Origin: Tenebrio molitor
Lineage: Eukaryota > Arthropoda > Insecta > Coleoptera > Tenebrionidae
Length of the DNA: 64,000 bases
Direction of reading: 5' to 3'
Assembly (NCBI RefSeq): GCF_963966145.1
Contig: NC_091046.1
Location: 3,410,001 to 3,474,000 of the forward strand
Shown one piece after another: positions 1 to 11,339 of the stretch. The notes below the pieces were generated by a model. It was not told where the DNA came from. It made no database searches and saw nothing but the letters and a program-made list of their open reading frames with translations. The position numbers and the translations under genes are program-made. Positions within the stretch are counted from its first letter, which is position 1; every line of letters starts with the position of its first letter.

Positions 1-1570
1 TTTTTGGGGTAAAAAAAATGAGATTCCCAAATTTATGAAGGGCAAAATAAGAAAATATTCAAAATGTTGGAAACAAGTTTTAAGGGAAAGTCAAAATAGA
101 AATGAAATTAATTATCCCGATTACAAAGGTTTAAGTGTTACACCAAAAATTGTTTCCAGGGCATTGACACCGTTTTATATCGGGTCTTCATTATATTTAT
201 CCTCAAAGTAGGCGTTGAAGAGTCGATTGTGAACGCACCACGGATCACAGATACGGATCAGCTGTTGTTTGTGGTTTTACTCTGCAGACTGACGAGTGGT
301 GCGTTCACAATCGACTCTTCAAGGCCAACTTTGAGGAGAAATTATTTGAACACCGGATATAATGAGCATTACTACTCGTTACACATGGAAGTAGTTTCCG
401 ACAAAGATAAATGACAAAATGAGAAGGAATGATAGAAAAAATTCAAAATTTTGGAGTTAATTTTTAAGGGAAAGTCAAAATTGATAAAAAAAATTATTTG
501 GTTCCATCTGAGATGTGTCAATTAACTCGATTAGAAACGTCCAAGTGTCCCAATTTTTTTTTTATTGAAACCGATAAAACGTATCTCAAGGACGTTGACG
601 ACGTTATATTATTATGATAAATTTTATTCATTAGACATGAAAGCACTTTTTGATAAAGACACTTTATAAACAATGTCTAGACCTCCTTTTTTTGTATATA
701 TTTTTTTTAATTTACATTTGCCAACATCAACTTACCTTAGAATTTGCAATATCAAAATTTAACAAGTTATAAGACACAAATTTAAATCTGTAAAAATCAT
801 AGAGACGCATAAAAAACCGTTTGATTGCGATTTCGCGTTGATGATGATGTGGAAATTTGCTGTGTAACATTTTTTGGCGATAGTTTTGGAACACCCTGTA
901 TTTTGCAAAAGTTCTCATTTGTAACGACTCATGTGAAGCTTCATTAAAATATTTTGATTTGGCTCCATACTTACAATCAACTAAAAATATAAATTAAATT
1001 AATTAGGAAATCAGCCCCATTACAAACGTGTTGGTTTTCTTTTTAAACCGATAAAACATGTCTGAACGATGTTGACACAATTTTATATGACAATTGCTGT
1101 TCTTTAAGACATCAAAGCTGTTTCTGATAAAGATAAAATGACACTTAATAAACCGTGTCGTTTAGTGCTCAAACTTTAAAACATTTTTGGATTCATATTT
1201 TCAAAAATGTATACAGGGTGTCCCAGAACTGCCTCCCCAGAGAAAAAGGGGAGTGTTTGGCTAAATGCAATATAATTTAGGTGAACTTTTAATAATACGT
1301 AAGTCTGACAAATTTGAAATAAATTTTGAAAAAAAAATTCCTATTCCAAGATGAAGAAAAAATTAGACAGAACAGAATTTCTGGTGGGAACAAGATGAAA
1401 TGGTGAAATTTTGATTTATCTTGTGAAAGACAAAATAAGAATATTTTTCAAAATTGTGGAAACTTGGGAGTCAAAATTTTGGTTTGGCTCCACACGGGAC
1501 GTCTCAATCAACTCGCAACGCATCTAAAATCTAAATTAAATAGACAAGATTCGATTGGTAAAAAATTGAC
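1..1570. repeat. Diverged tandem repeats, period about 480 bp
   Basis: Three to four degraded copies of one unit follow each other. Recurrent landmarks are AAACCGATAAAAC (near 570 and 1050), a 'gttgacacc/acaattttatat' block (near 165, 590, 1070, 1565), 'ttaagggaaagtcaaaat' (near 80 and 465) and 'ttggctccac' (near 960 and 1483). No coding gene is visible; the short open frames are in AT-rich noise. A transposon-end fragment reading ACAGGGTGTCCCAGAACTG lies at 1212-1235 and another near 890-905. The first matches the terminal repeat of the element at 28655-30407 but has no partner nearby, so it is a solo end. Confidence 0.55.
178..360. mobile_element. Foldback MITE, family A copy 1
   Basis: The two ends are inverted repeats: the left end reads TATCGGGTCTTCATTATA and continues to TCCTCAAAG; the right end is its near complement (CTTTGAGGAGAAATTATTTG, then CACCGGATA). 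Inner arms also pair (GAAGAGTCGATTGTGAACGC and its complement). A second copy lies at 18611-18804 in an intron of the pseudo-caspase. No coding capacity, so it would depend on another element's transposase. Confidence 0.75.
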
Positions 1571-2560
1571 ACCGCAAGCGTGCGTTGGACGTCTGAGTAA
1601 TAAGTAGGTGCTAAATAAAAAGTGTTGAACAAACGACAACGTCGGCTACCGCTGTTGAAAACAAAGATCCTTGCACGTGTAAACACAGACGGACGAATTC
1701 CGTAAAAGGAAAGCGTTGGAGAAAAACGACAAAACAAACACACCCAAATGAGCTAACACCAAAGATAAACACACAAGGCCCAACTCGAAGAAGATAAACA
1801 GGCGGCAGATGCGCCACGAAAAAATTTCCCGACACATTTGCCGACGACTATTTTTGGGACCATTGGCGATCTAATTGTCCGGCCAAAGTGGCAACACCTC
1901 GATTCCATCCCGCAAAACCCTTGCCAAGGGATTTTGGACGGGCGAGTTACCACGGCGTGTTCCTGAGCCAAACGGTGTACACGCGCTGCGACCAACGCGC
2001 AATTCACACCGTAGCCCACTATTAATTATTATCGTTTGTGGAAAGGTCAACGGGAGCGCGGCGTAGAGGTCCCGGAGCGATTTCTTCCGGGGTCCCGGAG
2101 CGTTGTCTTCTCGGGCCACGTTTCGTACGCGTGCGATCAACCGTCGCTTATTAATTTTTATTCGTTCCATATTTGCGATGGACGTTAAGGATGCGACGTC
2201 ACTTCCACGCGCGCGCTCCGTGCTTGGAAAATTCGAACAGATAACAGTTGATCTGAAACACATTCAGATTTGCTATTAATAGCGGCGCGAGGGGGAAAAA
2301 TCAAGAATTTGGCACACTTAGCCGAAGTATTTTTAGACAGGTCGGGTCGTGACGCAAAATGTACCATCCAGTCCGCTCCGGGACCAGGTTCTCAAAAAAA
2401 TCACACCCGATGAAAATCGGCACCGGTTTTGGGGATTTTTGAAAAGTGTCAAGTGGAGAGTTTTCGAAATTTGTCAAAAACAAGCAACCCCACGTGACAC
2501 TCGCTCTTGACAATGTAGAATTCACGGACGACACTTTTGGAAATGTTGGTCCCGTGGTGT
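1571..2560. other. GC-richer island, no supported gene
   Basis: Base composition changes from AT-rich to clearly GC-richer, with CpG-rich stretches and a short duplication GGTCCCGGAGCG near 2070 and 2092. Open frames occur on both strands, but this is expected when stop codons are rare, and I see no splice-linked conserved protein. It could be a promoter or first-exon region of a gene outside the window. Confidence 0.3.
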
Positions 2561-4302
2561 CAAAAATAACGTCGAGTTTTCCAAAATTGGTCAGTTTTGC
2601 CGCATCGACAAATCACATTTATTAATAGGCGATTGCGCAAACCGCAACAATTTGGCAATGTATACAAATGTGACCCTGGCTCGCAGATTTAACCTTCTAT
2701 CCCACCATAGGTGAACTTTATTAATTTCGGAACTGAACCGTATTTTGTGCGTTTTTCTAAACCAGTTTCGGAGATTTAGGCGAATTGCGTTGCACGATTT
2801 AAACCGATTTGCCTCCATTATCGATGGACTTTTAAGACAGAACTACTTTTTTCTTGACTAGACACTCGCGAAAGTCGTGCACGAGTAACAAACATTTTGG
2901 AAAATTCTAGGATTTTTTTTTGAAAAAAAATGCCCAAAAAAGATACACGTAGTAGGTTGTCATTTGTACTCTGAAACGTCGTAGAGATATTGAGAAAAGT
3001 TTTTTATTTCATGCTGAAAAAATTAGAGAATTTTTCCAAAAAACGTTTTAAATTAGTCAATTTTTTTTTTAAATATCAAATCCATCTCAAATCTTGGCAC
3101 CATTTCGAAAATTTTAATTGTTTCGTTGGTTTTTGACATAATGCAAGCAAAAGCGACTTTGTATATTCAAAATTTTTGAGAAACAAAACAGTAAAAATGA
3201 AAATTTTAAATCTTAAAATTCAAAATATTGACATGTTTTAAAAATATCTCAATGTATTTAATTTTTAACGCCACTTATCTGTTTAAAATTCTACAAAAGA
3301 AAATTACAGTGGGAAGTAAAAAATTATTCAATTCAAAATTTCAAATATTAGTCAAAAATATTTCAAAATTCCAGATCTTGAAGACATTTTGGAAACTGGA
3401 AATCTCGTTCAACTGTTTTTGATTGAAGGATGTCTTTGGATGTGTTTACTGTAGATGTTGACAAATATTTTGTAAGTTCATAATCGTTGTAAGAACTGTG
3501 TCAATTGAGAAAGTCAAAAATTACCCAAAACCGCTTTGAAGTTTCAAATCGCTGCCGAATGACGATGCGGTTTAAAAAGTACTGTAAAACCATGGAACAC
3601 ATTATTTCGCAAGTGTCTCAGCTTCGAAATTTTATTCGAAAAATCTTCTTCGAGCGTCAAAATCGTGCAAAAATTTTCCCTCGCATCGTTGCGATTTTAG
3701 ATGATCTCTCGGTAAAATGGGAAGTCGATTGGAAAGTACCGTCTGTCCGTGCGTGTTTGCCCTGAAAGTGGTGACCCATAAGAACGGACCTGCGCCATTC
3801 GCAACGAGAAAAATTGAAAACAGGAAAAGCGCGTTTCCGGTAATTAAACGAGACCGTTTCGGTGCGGAAAAGGTGACGGCACAGGTTTATAAAAGCAGAA
3901 AGGATGGAAGCGTAAACAGCGTTATCGTCGGGGTGAACCACCCTTCGTTTCGTCATTTAAAATGCCAAAAAAATACATGTATGACCCATCAAACCTGTGA
4001 AATGGTAGCTGGGGAGCGTCTACCTGCATGGGACACCCCGACCTTCGGTATTTCAACCTGTTTGGACTTGTTTTACGTGGTTATTGGCCGAGCTTCACAA
4101 AAAAAAAATATATATATTGGGGTCTCAGTTGGCTAGGCTACTACAAAAAATACCTAATTGATAAAACTGGAAAATATGAAACGGGTGGCATAAATTTTCT
4201 ACTGTCATTGCATAGCTAGACAGTTAGCTAAATGTCAAAAGCTGTCACCGTGTTGAAGTGTGCATATTTACAATTAGTTCCATAAAATGAGCGAATTACA
4301 CT
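2561..4302. other. Intergenic, no gene seen
   Basis: Mostly AT-rich sequence. A slightly GC-richer patch at about 3640-4050 contains overlapping frames on both strands (99 and 139 codons) without any recognisable motif. I see no RNA gene or complete mobile element. Confidence 0.4.
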
Positions 4303-4775
4303 TGTTACAGATGTTGAAAAATGGATTAATTAGACATAAGTTCTTTTTTTGTTTTGTTAGGATCGTGGTAGTTTTCACTTATGCGAAACGAGGGCAAATG
4401 TCCATTAGTCGCACTTGCCGACAGATCTAAGACAGCCCTCTGCGTTTCCCATGGGTGTTAGAAACAGTTGACATATGTTTTATGGTTAGTGTGTAAATTT
4501 GCTGGGACTGATATGACCGTTGTGGTCTTTTGCGGGTGCATGTGGTTTGTGTATTTGGTGTGGGCGTTGGGTGGGTGAGTGAGGTGATAGATGGATGCCA
4601 GATGTAAGAAAGGGGATGTATAAATGCGATTTTAGTTAGTTTTTAGACACTCTTGTTTTGACCTAAGATCTGGTAACTTGTACTGATTTCCAAGAGTCCT
4701 TAATATACATAGTAAATTATTAAGAGGTCTGAGTTTGTTTTTTGAATCCTGACAAATTGAGTGTTGATTATAACA
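4303..4775 (+). repeat. 5' LTR
   Basis: Starts TGTTACAGATG and ends GATTATAACA. A TATAAA at 4619-4624 is a plausible core promoter for the genomic RNA. Sequence matches 7356-7828 at a constant offset of 3053. Confidence 0.92.
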
Positions 4776-4857
4776 ATTAATTTTTATTATCAGAAGTGGG
4801 ATACTCAGGTATGTGTGATTCTGCCTGAGTGAACTCTGAGGTATAGTGAAGTCTGTA

Positions 4858-5003
4858 GGGTCGTGTGAAGTGATTTCGCGATCTGAGTGGTGCGTATACG
4901 ATTACAGTGGGGTAATCGGCACAGTTTAATTGTGGTGGTTGTGTGAAGTGATTTCACAACCATATTTTCTTGTGTGGGGTCGCGTGAAGTGATTTCGCGT
5001 CCC
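4858..5003 (+). promoter_or_regulatory. Three covarying 27-nt hairpins in the retrotransposon leader
   Basis: Units at 4858-4884, 4936-4962 and 4977-5003 share an invariant core GTGAAGTGATTTC. Each folds as a 7-bp lower stem, a 2-nt GT bulge, a GAA/TTC upper stem and a GTGAT loop. The lower stems differ in sequence but still pair (GGGTCGT with GCGATCT using G-T pairs; TGGTTGT with ACAACCA; GGGTCGC with GCGTCCC with one T-T mismatch). That is compensatory change, not simple repeat identity. Position between LTR and Gag start suggests RNA packaging, dimerisation or translation control, which is inference. Confidence 0.7.
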
Positions 5004-5079
5004 GAGTTGTGAGCGAAGTAGTTTGTTACTGAGTCGGGTAAGTCGAGTGCGAGTTGTCCGTACGAATTTTCGAATCGTC

Positions 5080-7095
5080 ATGTCGAGAAGATATCACGAG
5101 TCCGATAGCGATGATGATCAGCCCCTTATTCAGCGGTTGGAACGTCGACTAGATTCTCCGAGTGTAGAACCTGAACATCGTGCCGGAGGACAAGGTGTTG
5201 CAGGAATAGAGATTGGAGCAATGCTGAACACGATGAATCAGCTGATGCAACAAAATGCTCAAATGTTGCAAATTATAACGAACAGAAGTGAGAGTAATTC
5301 CAGAAGAGACAGCAGTGAAGAAACGAGGGTACGGCATACTCAATATCAAATCATGCCGGATTTGACAAAGTCTATTGGGTACTATAAAGGAGAAGCCGAG
5401 ATCGAAGACGGTACGGGATGGTTAGATCAAATTATCTCCATGGCGGAGTTACATTTGTGGCCAGAGGAGTTTAGGCTGGAAACAGCAAGAAGTCACCTGG
5501 TGGGTGCAGCTAAAAATTGGTATGTTGCTCATCGCGGAGACATTAAGACTTGGGACGACTTTGTGACCAAGTTTAGTAAGACTTTCGGTGTAAGTGCGAG
5601 TTTAACAGACTGTTGGCGTGCAATGGAAAAACGGCAGCAGAAAAATGGCGAGTCAGTGAGCGCGTACTTCCATGAAAAGTATAAGTTGTGCAAAAAGTTA
5701 AATTTGTCATTTTCTGAAACGAAAGAGCAAATTATTACGGGACTGGCCAACAGAAGTATTGTGCAAGGACTTTTCGCGAAGTTTCATGTGGACAGTGACG
5801 ATTTGTTGCATGACATTATGGATTTTGAAAGACTATGTAGTGCCGGTGACCGAGACAGACGTGATCGCGAGCGTGAACGTGGTGTGCAAAATCGATCCGA
5901 AAATCCCGGGAACCCAAAGCATGAGACGAACCCGTCGCCATCGCCGTCGTCTCAACTCCAGTCGACAAAGATATGTTTTCGTTGCAAAGAAGTGGGCCAC
6001 TTTGCAAATTCGTGTCCGTCAAGACCACAGATTACGTGTTTTACGTGTAACCAGCCGGGGCATAAATCACCAGAGTGTCCCCAAAGAAGGCAACCACTTG
6101 TGATACAGCATGTGTATAGCACCAATGACACCAGTGACACCAACTTGAAATATTACAAAGATGCTGTTGTCAATGGTGAAGTCGTGAAGAGTTACCTTGA
6201 TCTTGGCAGTACGGTGTGTGTCATGAGGGACGACTTGGTGCCAAAACTTAATTTGATGTGCGATTGGTCCGATAAGCGTCAAATAGTCGGGTACGGTGGT
6301 GCGGTCACTACGACCCTAGGTACAACTAATGTGCATCTCGAGATAGATGGGGTTGGTGCTGACGTTAATTTTTATGTGGTACCTAGGGAGACGCAAAAGA
6401 TCCCTTTACTTGTTGGTCATCCGTTCACCGAACAGCCGCACATAAGGATAATTAAAACGAAAGATGAAATCAGAGTAGAAAAGGACACAACAGAGACCGT
6501 GAACTCTACTCCAGAGAAGGTGGTTTTATGGGCCAAGGACGCTTCGGTAATCCCTGAGAATTTTTTAGGCCATGTGATCCTACGAACAAATAAGATCAAC
6601 ACCGACCCATGTGGAGAAGGCGGGGTGCGTCAAATTGTTAGTCTGGACTGTGGTCTGGTTTCGAGGTGTGTTGTGAAGGCCGATGAAATTGGTGAAGCCG
6701 TACTTTCGGAGTTAAATATAAGCGGAAAAGACGTAACTGTGAAAGAAGATATTGAAATGGCACGTGGCGAGACTTGTGTCGACGGCACTTTATACAGAAA
6801 AGTGAATACGGTTCCGGTCATCGTTAGTGAAGTGGACAATGGTTGTCGGGTTCATCGCGAAGAGGAAGAGGTTCTCATTCGACGGGCGGTACCGCCTCAA
6901 GCTCCTGGTCAACTACGACAAGTGAAGACTTCGATTGGGCAGCATCAAAGACGGAATCGGCGACGTCCCCGTCGTCCTAGACGGCAACGAGGTAGACCAG
7001 GTCGAGGACAGGATGGTGCGCTCTCTAGGGGAGGGCCAGTGGCGCAACAAAGTGTTCGGTCTCATAAAACAATCTGTGTTGTGGATCGTGTTTAA
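5080..7095 (+). CDS. gag-pro: Gag polyprotein with retropepsin-like domain
   Basis: 671 aa from the first ATG; the frame is open 19 codons further upstream but only from a TTG. Order: acidic N-terminus, a retrotransposon Gag capsid-like region (roughly residues 85-265, with TGWLDQI and a Trp-rich stretch), a charged linker, two CCHC knuckles starting near residues 298 and 320 (CFRCKEVGHFANSC and CFTCNQPGHKSPEC), then a pepsin-like fold with SYLDLGSTVCVM near residue 372 and LLVGHPF further on. The catalytic triad reads D-L-G where D-S/T-G is usual, so protease activity is doubtful. The C-terminus is strongly Arg-rich (near residues 620-645), which would bind nucleic acid. No pol frame follows. 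Confidence 0.85.
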   Translation: MSRRYHESDSDDDQPLIQRLERRLDSPSVEPEHRAGGQGVAGIEIGAMLNTMNQLMQQNAQMLQIITNRSESNSRRDSSEETRVRHTQYQIMPDLTKSIGYYKGEAEIEDGTGWLDQIISMAELHLWPEEFRLETARSHLVGAAKNWYVAHRGDIKTWDDFVTKFSKTFGVSASLTDCWRAMEKRQQKNGESVSAYFHEKYKLCKKLNLSFSETKEQIITGLANRSIVQGLFAKFHVDSDDLLHDIMDFERLCSAGDRDRRDRERERGVQNRSENPGNPKHETNPSPSPSSQLQSTKICFRCKEVGHFANSCPSRPQITCFTCNQPGHKSPECPQRRQPLVIQHVYSTNDTSDTNLKYYKDAVVNGEVVKSYLDLGSTVCVMRDDLVPKLNLMCDWSDKRQIVGYGGAVTTTLGTTNVHLEIDGVGADVNFYVVPRETQKIPLLVGHPFTEQPHIRIIKTKDEIRVEKDTTETVNSTPEKVVLWAKDASVIPENFLGHVILRTNKINTDPCGEGGVRQIVSLDCGLVSRCVVKADEIGEAVLSELNISGKDVTVKEDIEMARGETCVDGTLYRKVNTVPVIVSEVDNGCRVHREEEEVLIRRAVPPQAPGQLRQVKTSIGQHQRRNRRRPRRPRRQRGRPGRGQDGALSRGGPVAQQSVRSHKTICVVDRV

Positions 7096-7355
7096 GATTG
7101 TAAACTGTTTGTAGGATGTAATTGTATAGGTTAGTTATATGAGAGTTCTTTCTTTTAGTTATGTTTTAAGTTAGGTAAGTTGTGTTACCGACCTAGGATA
7201 ATTAATTCATAGAGTCGTTGATATTGGGTGTTAGATTTAGATAATAACTTGTATTTGGTATAGAATATTGAATGTACTATGTCTATTGCGTGTGTGTTGT
7301 GTAGTGTGGATGGTCCTTTGTTCTCGAGGACGAGAACTGGTCAGGAAAGGCCGAA

Positions 7356-7828
7356 TGTTACAGATGTTGAAAAATGGATTAATTAGACATAAGTTCTTTT
7401 TTTGTTTTGTTAGGATCGTGGTAGTTTTCACTTATGCGAAACGAGGGCAAATGTCCATTAGTCGCACTTGCCGACAGATCTAAGACAGCCCTCTGCGTTT
7501 CCCATGGGTGTTAGAAACAGTTGACATATGTTTTATGGTTAGTGTGTAAATTTGCTGGGACTGATATGACCGTTGTGGTCTTTTGCGGGTGCATGTGGTT
7601 TGTGTATTTGGTGTGGGCGTTGGGTGGGTGAGTGAGGTGATAGATGGATGCCAGATGTAAGAAAGGGGATGTATAAATGCGATTTTAGTTAGTTTTTAGA
7701 CACTCTTGTTTTGACCTAAGATCTGGTAACTTGTACTGATTTCCAAGAGTCCTTAATATACATAGTAAATTATTAAGAGGTCTGAGTTTGTTTTTTGAAT
7801 CCTGACAAATTGAGTGTTGATTATAACA
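7356..7828 (+). repeat. 3' LTR
   Basis: Appears identical to the 5' LTR, preceded by a short purine run (AGGAAAGG, 7344-7351) that may serve as the polypurine tract. It ends at the CACT target duplicate. Confidence 0.92.
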
Positions 7829-9077
7829 CACTTTTTAGTGATGAGGCCTGGTTTCAGAATTTTTTAGTGGCTTACAAAACCACAGCACGAAATTACTCAT
7901 TGCAGAATATTTTTTGCAACGAGGCAAAAACAACGATAAAGTGTGTTTGTTTAAAAACAATACATTTGTTTTGGTCCAGTGCATATACACTGTCATTCTT
8001 CGATAAACTTTTAATCGACTGAATTTTTTTTAACTTGCGGTATCCAAAAACTCCTTTCTACGCAATCAACTAATCGCTTCAATTTACTTTCCATGGCCCA
8101 CTACAATGTTACAAACATTTGTCAAAATCCTGTAGTTATGCAATGATATTTTTTTAAAGTCTAGCAAAATTATCACAATGTATTGTTTGTTTTTGTTTTC
8201 GCGGTCTGTGACGCCAAATTAAATACAACAGTCTATAAATATCCAGGCGGCTATAAAGTTGTCCGCGAAGTGTTTCCTGTTGATACTTTTAATTGGCTCG
8301 CCGATTAGCTGATTCGAAACCGCATGGGTCGGTATTTCCCCGCGCGGACCCGATCCGATGTCACTTCCGACGAAACCTACCTGTCAGATGAAGCCCCCTT
8401 CGCGGTCGACGACAGTCGCTCACCGCAACGAATCAACTTAAGAGCGCAATCGCATTTCCACAACGATTTCTGTTTCTGTTGTTTTCTGGTTGTTGCCCCT
8501 CGGTCCTCGCCGCCGATCGCGACACCATCGCCGGGGGATAAAAATGAAAATCGAGGCGGCCAAGAAAGTAACAGTCGACGGTCGACGCGGTGGGACAAAA
8601 ACAAACACGGACGCAGTCAATAGTGAAATATGGCGGTGGTGTTTTTCTTATGCTGCAGATCTCGATGGCGAGCGGGATGCGACAAAGCGAGACGATCGAG
8701 TGGGTCGACGACCCACTGACAAACATTATCTTCCACTTGGCGATTGGCCGAGTGGAAAAATGGAAAACAGGGGGAGATGGAGGAGTTGGGAGTTGTGAGG
8801 CGCTTCCGGTAGTGCCGGAAATTACGAATTCACGGGAAACTGCCAGGGTTGAGTTTGGGAGTTGACGAGGTCGCGTGACCGCGGAGAGGAGTTGTTGTTG
8901 GTCGACGGCGGCAAAGATGGACGAACAAAACTGACAGAAAACTTGACATTGGGGAAGAGTTGGCACCGGTTTAAAAACAACTCCGAGACTTTTCGATTCC
9001 GAGATCTATTCCTAGAAGAATGAACTTGAACTGTGGCAAAACATAAACTCCGTTGCGAATTTGAAAACACAAAAATG
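7829..9077. other. Intergenic; GC-rich island at about 8320-9000
   Basis: Up to 8320 the sequence is AT-rich with nothing recognisable. From about 8320 to 9000 it is GC-richer with many CpG and overlapping open frames on both strands (up to 177 codons); their overlap and low-complexity composition argue against real coding. A promoter or untranslated exon is possible. No RNA gene seen. Confidence 0.35.
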
Positions 9078-9383
9078 TTTGGTAATTGTTCACTTTAACT
9101 ACTTCTGGAATTTTCGCGTTTTTTCTGGCTAGACAGCCTCAGAGGGTCCTCCTAGATCGTGTCCCACCATTGAAATCTTGTGCAAATGCCTTTTTTTAAT
9201 CTCTTGTTGTATTTCAAGGTCGCGTCAAGGTCGCGCCAAGTCTTAGTATAACTAAAGGGTAAGGAAAATTTTCATTTGCACAAGGTTTGACTGATGGGAA
9301 ACGATGTAGGAGGACGTCCTGAGGCTGTCTAGCCAGAAAAAACGCGGAAATTCCAGAAGTAGTTAAAGTGAACAATTACCAAA
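9078..9383. mobile_element. Foldback MITE with about 75-90-bp terminal inverted repeats
   Basis: The left arm TTTGGTAATTGTTCACTTTA, running on through GCGTTTTTTCTGGCTAGACA, is the near-perfect reverse complement of the right arm ending at 9383. The spacer of roughly 130 bp contains two 'ggtcgcg(t/c)caag' steps and no coding potential. Confidence 0.85.
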
Positions 9384-9424
9384 TGTTTTCTTTTTTATTG
9401 ATATTTTACACAAATTTTTGAGTT

Positions 9425-10335
9425 TCACTGTGCATCTTTGTGTTCAAAAATATTCACACTCTTTCGCTCAAACATCACACACGCCATCAACAAATGTATT
9501 TTATTGCGCCCTCTAAACTGATCGGAGCAAAAAATAATTATGTAAACTCCATTTTATAAAGAGGCGCCATTTTGTTTAATGACAGCACCACCGCTTCAAT
9601 TGAACAATCCAACACTATTTACACTCAACACAATACTCAATACACCTTGTTTTTTAATTATGTACAACAAAACAACTTTTTTGATTCACCCTTTACACAT
9701 ATTTTTCTTACTCACCGTGTACATTTCACGTGAAAAATATTCAATATTCTTTCGTTGACTGTAAACATCATAAACGTGTCGACGGATGTATTTTACTGCA
9801 CCCTCCTCACCACCCTACTGGGACAAAGAACACAAACCCCATGTTGTAAATAGGCGGCGCCATCTTGTTTTATTTCAACGACAGCATAAACGCCGTGGGG
9901 TTGGGAAGATTTTTTCTACTCAAGTGGCAAAATACAAACTTGTAGAGAGTTATTTGTGCAATTTGCATAATGCATAAAGCAGTACTTTTTTCACAAGTGG
10001 GAAGTATCAACGCACGAGCGCAGCAAGTGTTTTAATCTTCGCCTAACAGGTTCAAAATTTAAGAGATGAATTTAGTGGATAACCAAATAAAAGTCAAGTG
10101 TTTATTTTCATAAAAGGAGTGAAGAGGGTGGTGAAAGTGGTAAAGAAGAATTTTACCAGAAATTAATTTTGTTTTATTTCTGTTGCAAATTAAGTAAAAT
10201 CGAGACGATCCAACGGTTGTTTTTTCGTTGACCTTTCGCACAAGTTTTCCTTTTGTCGCGATAAATATATCGTTTCTTTGACTTCAAAGAATCTCTTGAA
10301 GGTCAGGCGCCATCTTATTGTTTTTTACGACAGCA
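9425..10335. repeat. Diverged tandem repeats, about 290 bp apart
   Basis: Related blocks start near 9430 and 9715, with a partial one near 10285. Shared landmarks are 'atgtattttattgc/actgc(a)ccct', 'aggcg(gc)gccatcttgttt' and 'cgacagcataaacgcc'. No coding signal. The following 10336-11339 contains a local hairpin (GACCCTC TTT GAGGGTC near 10560) and no supported gene. Confidence 0.45.
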
Positions 10336-11339
10336 GAAGCGCCGGGGGGTTGGAATGATTTTTTGTCGCCGTGATGGTGTCAACCCCCACAAGATCACGT
10401 TCCAAATCCGGACAACAACTGCAGCTTAAGATTATCGATCGGGCTGACAGTCGGAGATAAAATATGTGGTTGCAAAACACCGATTGCAAGTCGTAACAAC
10501 TGAATGTCAAATGACGACCAAGTGACAAAGCACGCAGTTTGTCTATTTTTAGCGAAAAGACCCTCTTTGAGGGTCAGTCGGCGTTGTTCCCACCCGCAGG
10601 GGTCCAACCGGGGGCCACTATTGTACCCTATTCTATTTTATCTCAACCTTTATCTCTGCAGCGCCACCCCCTAAATCGCATTTATGGCGATTTTCCACAA
10701 TTCACGCTTTTTTGGAATTTGAAAAATGTCGATCGCCAATCGAAGAAATCTGTTCTGTTGAGTACATCAATAGATTTTTTTTTGTCGGTGATCGTTGCTG
10801 TTCACCTTGTGTTGTCGACGTCCATGCTTACATCGGTGGAATTGTTGTGAGTTGTTTTGCAATAGTACAAAAGTGGGTGGAGCGGCAAGGGGTTCCGCTC
10901 ACTCCGTAAACAGTTTCCACTCCGGACGCTTCGTCAAAATAAACACCGGAGTTTGTTGCCTCTTCCGAAGGTAGAATTTGTGGAATTAGTTTTGAAACGG
11001 CAGAGTCGTAAAGACAACAGGTTTTGAAAACTTGACATCTCATTTCCACTGTCAGGTCAAAAGTCACATTTTGACAAGCGCTAAATCTTCGAGTGTGTCA
11101 AAAGTGAAACGTTAGGAAATTATTTCGAAGATCTTTTTGTTGGAAATATGTATTGGAAGCTTGAAAAATTTGGAGCTGACGTCTTCCAACACTCCCAGCA
11201 GAAGATGTCTTCTGTTGGAGTTTACGAGGTCGTTAAAATCAAATTAGTGCGCCTGGCACTCCGCAAGGCGTAAAACCAGAAGATATCTCTACGTATTTAC
11301 TTAAAACCGTGATCAACATTAATTACGCGTGCTCAGCCC

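Larger units (their letters stand above)
4303..7828 (+). mobile_element. LTR retrotransposon, non-autonomous, Gag-protease only
   Basis: Two 473-bp direct repeats begin TGTTACAG and end TATAACA (TG..CA termini). They look identical along their whole length, which implies a young insertion. A 4-bp target duplication CACT flanks the element (4299-4302 and 7829-7832). One long frame encodes Gag with two zinc knuckles and a retropepsin-like domain. No reverse transcriptase, RNase H or integrase follows: only about 260 bp separate its stop from the 3' LTR. It must therefore rely on enzymes supplied by a related element. A TGG at 4797, about 20 bp after the LTR, could start a primer-binding site, but I could not assign a tRNA. 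Confidence 0.9.

Noticed and set aside
5149..6839. Multiple short ORFs within Gag on both strands
   Set aside because: Shadows of the intact Gag frame.
8433..8966. 177-codon minus-strand ORF
   Set aside because: GC-rich island, Pro/Ser/Arg composition, overlapping opposite-strand frames, no recognisable domain.
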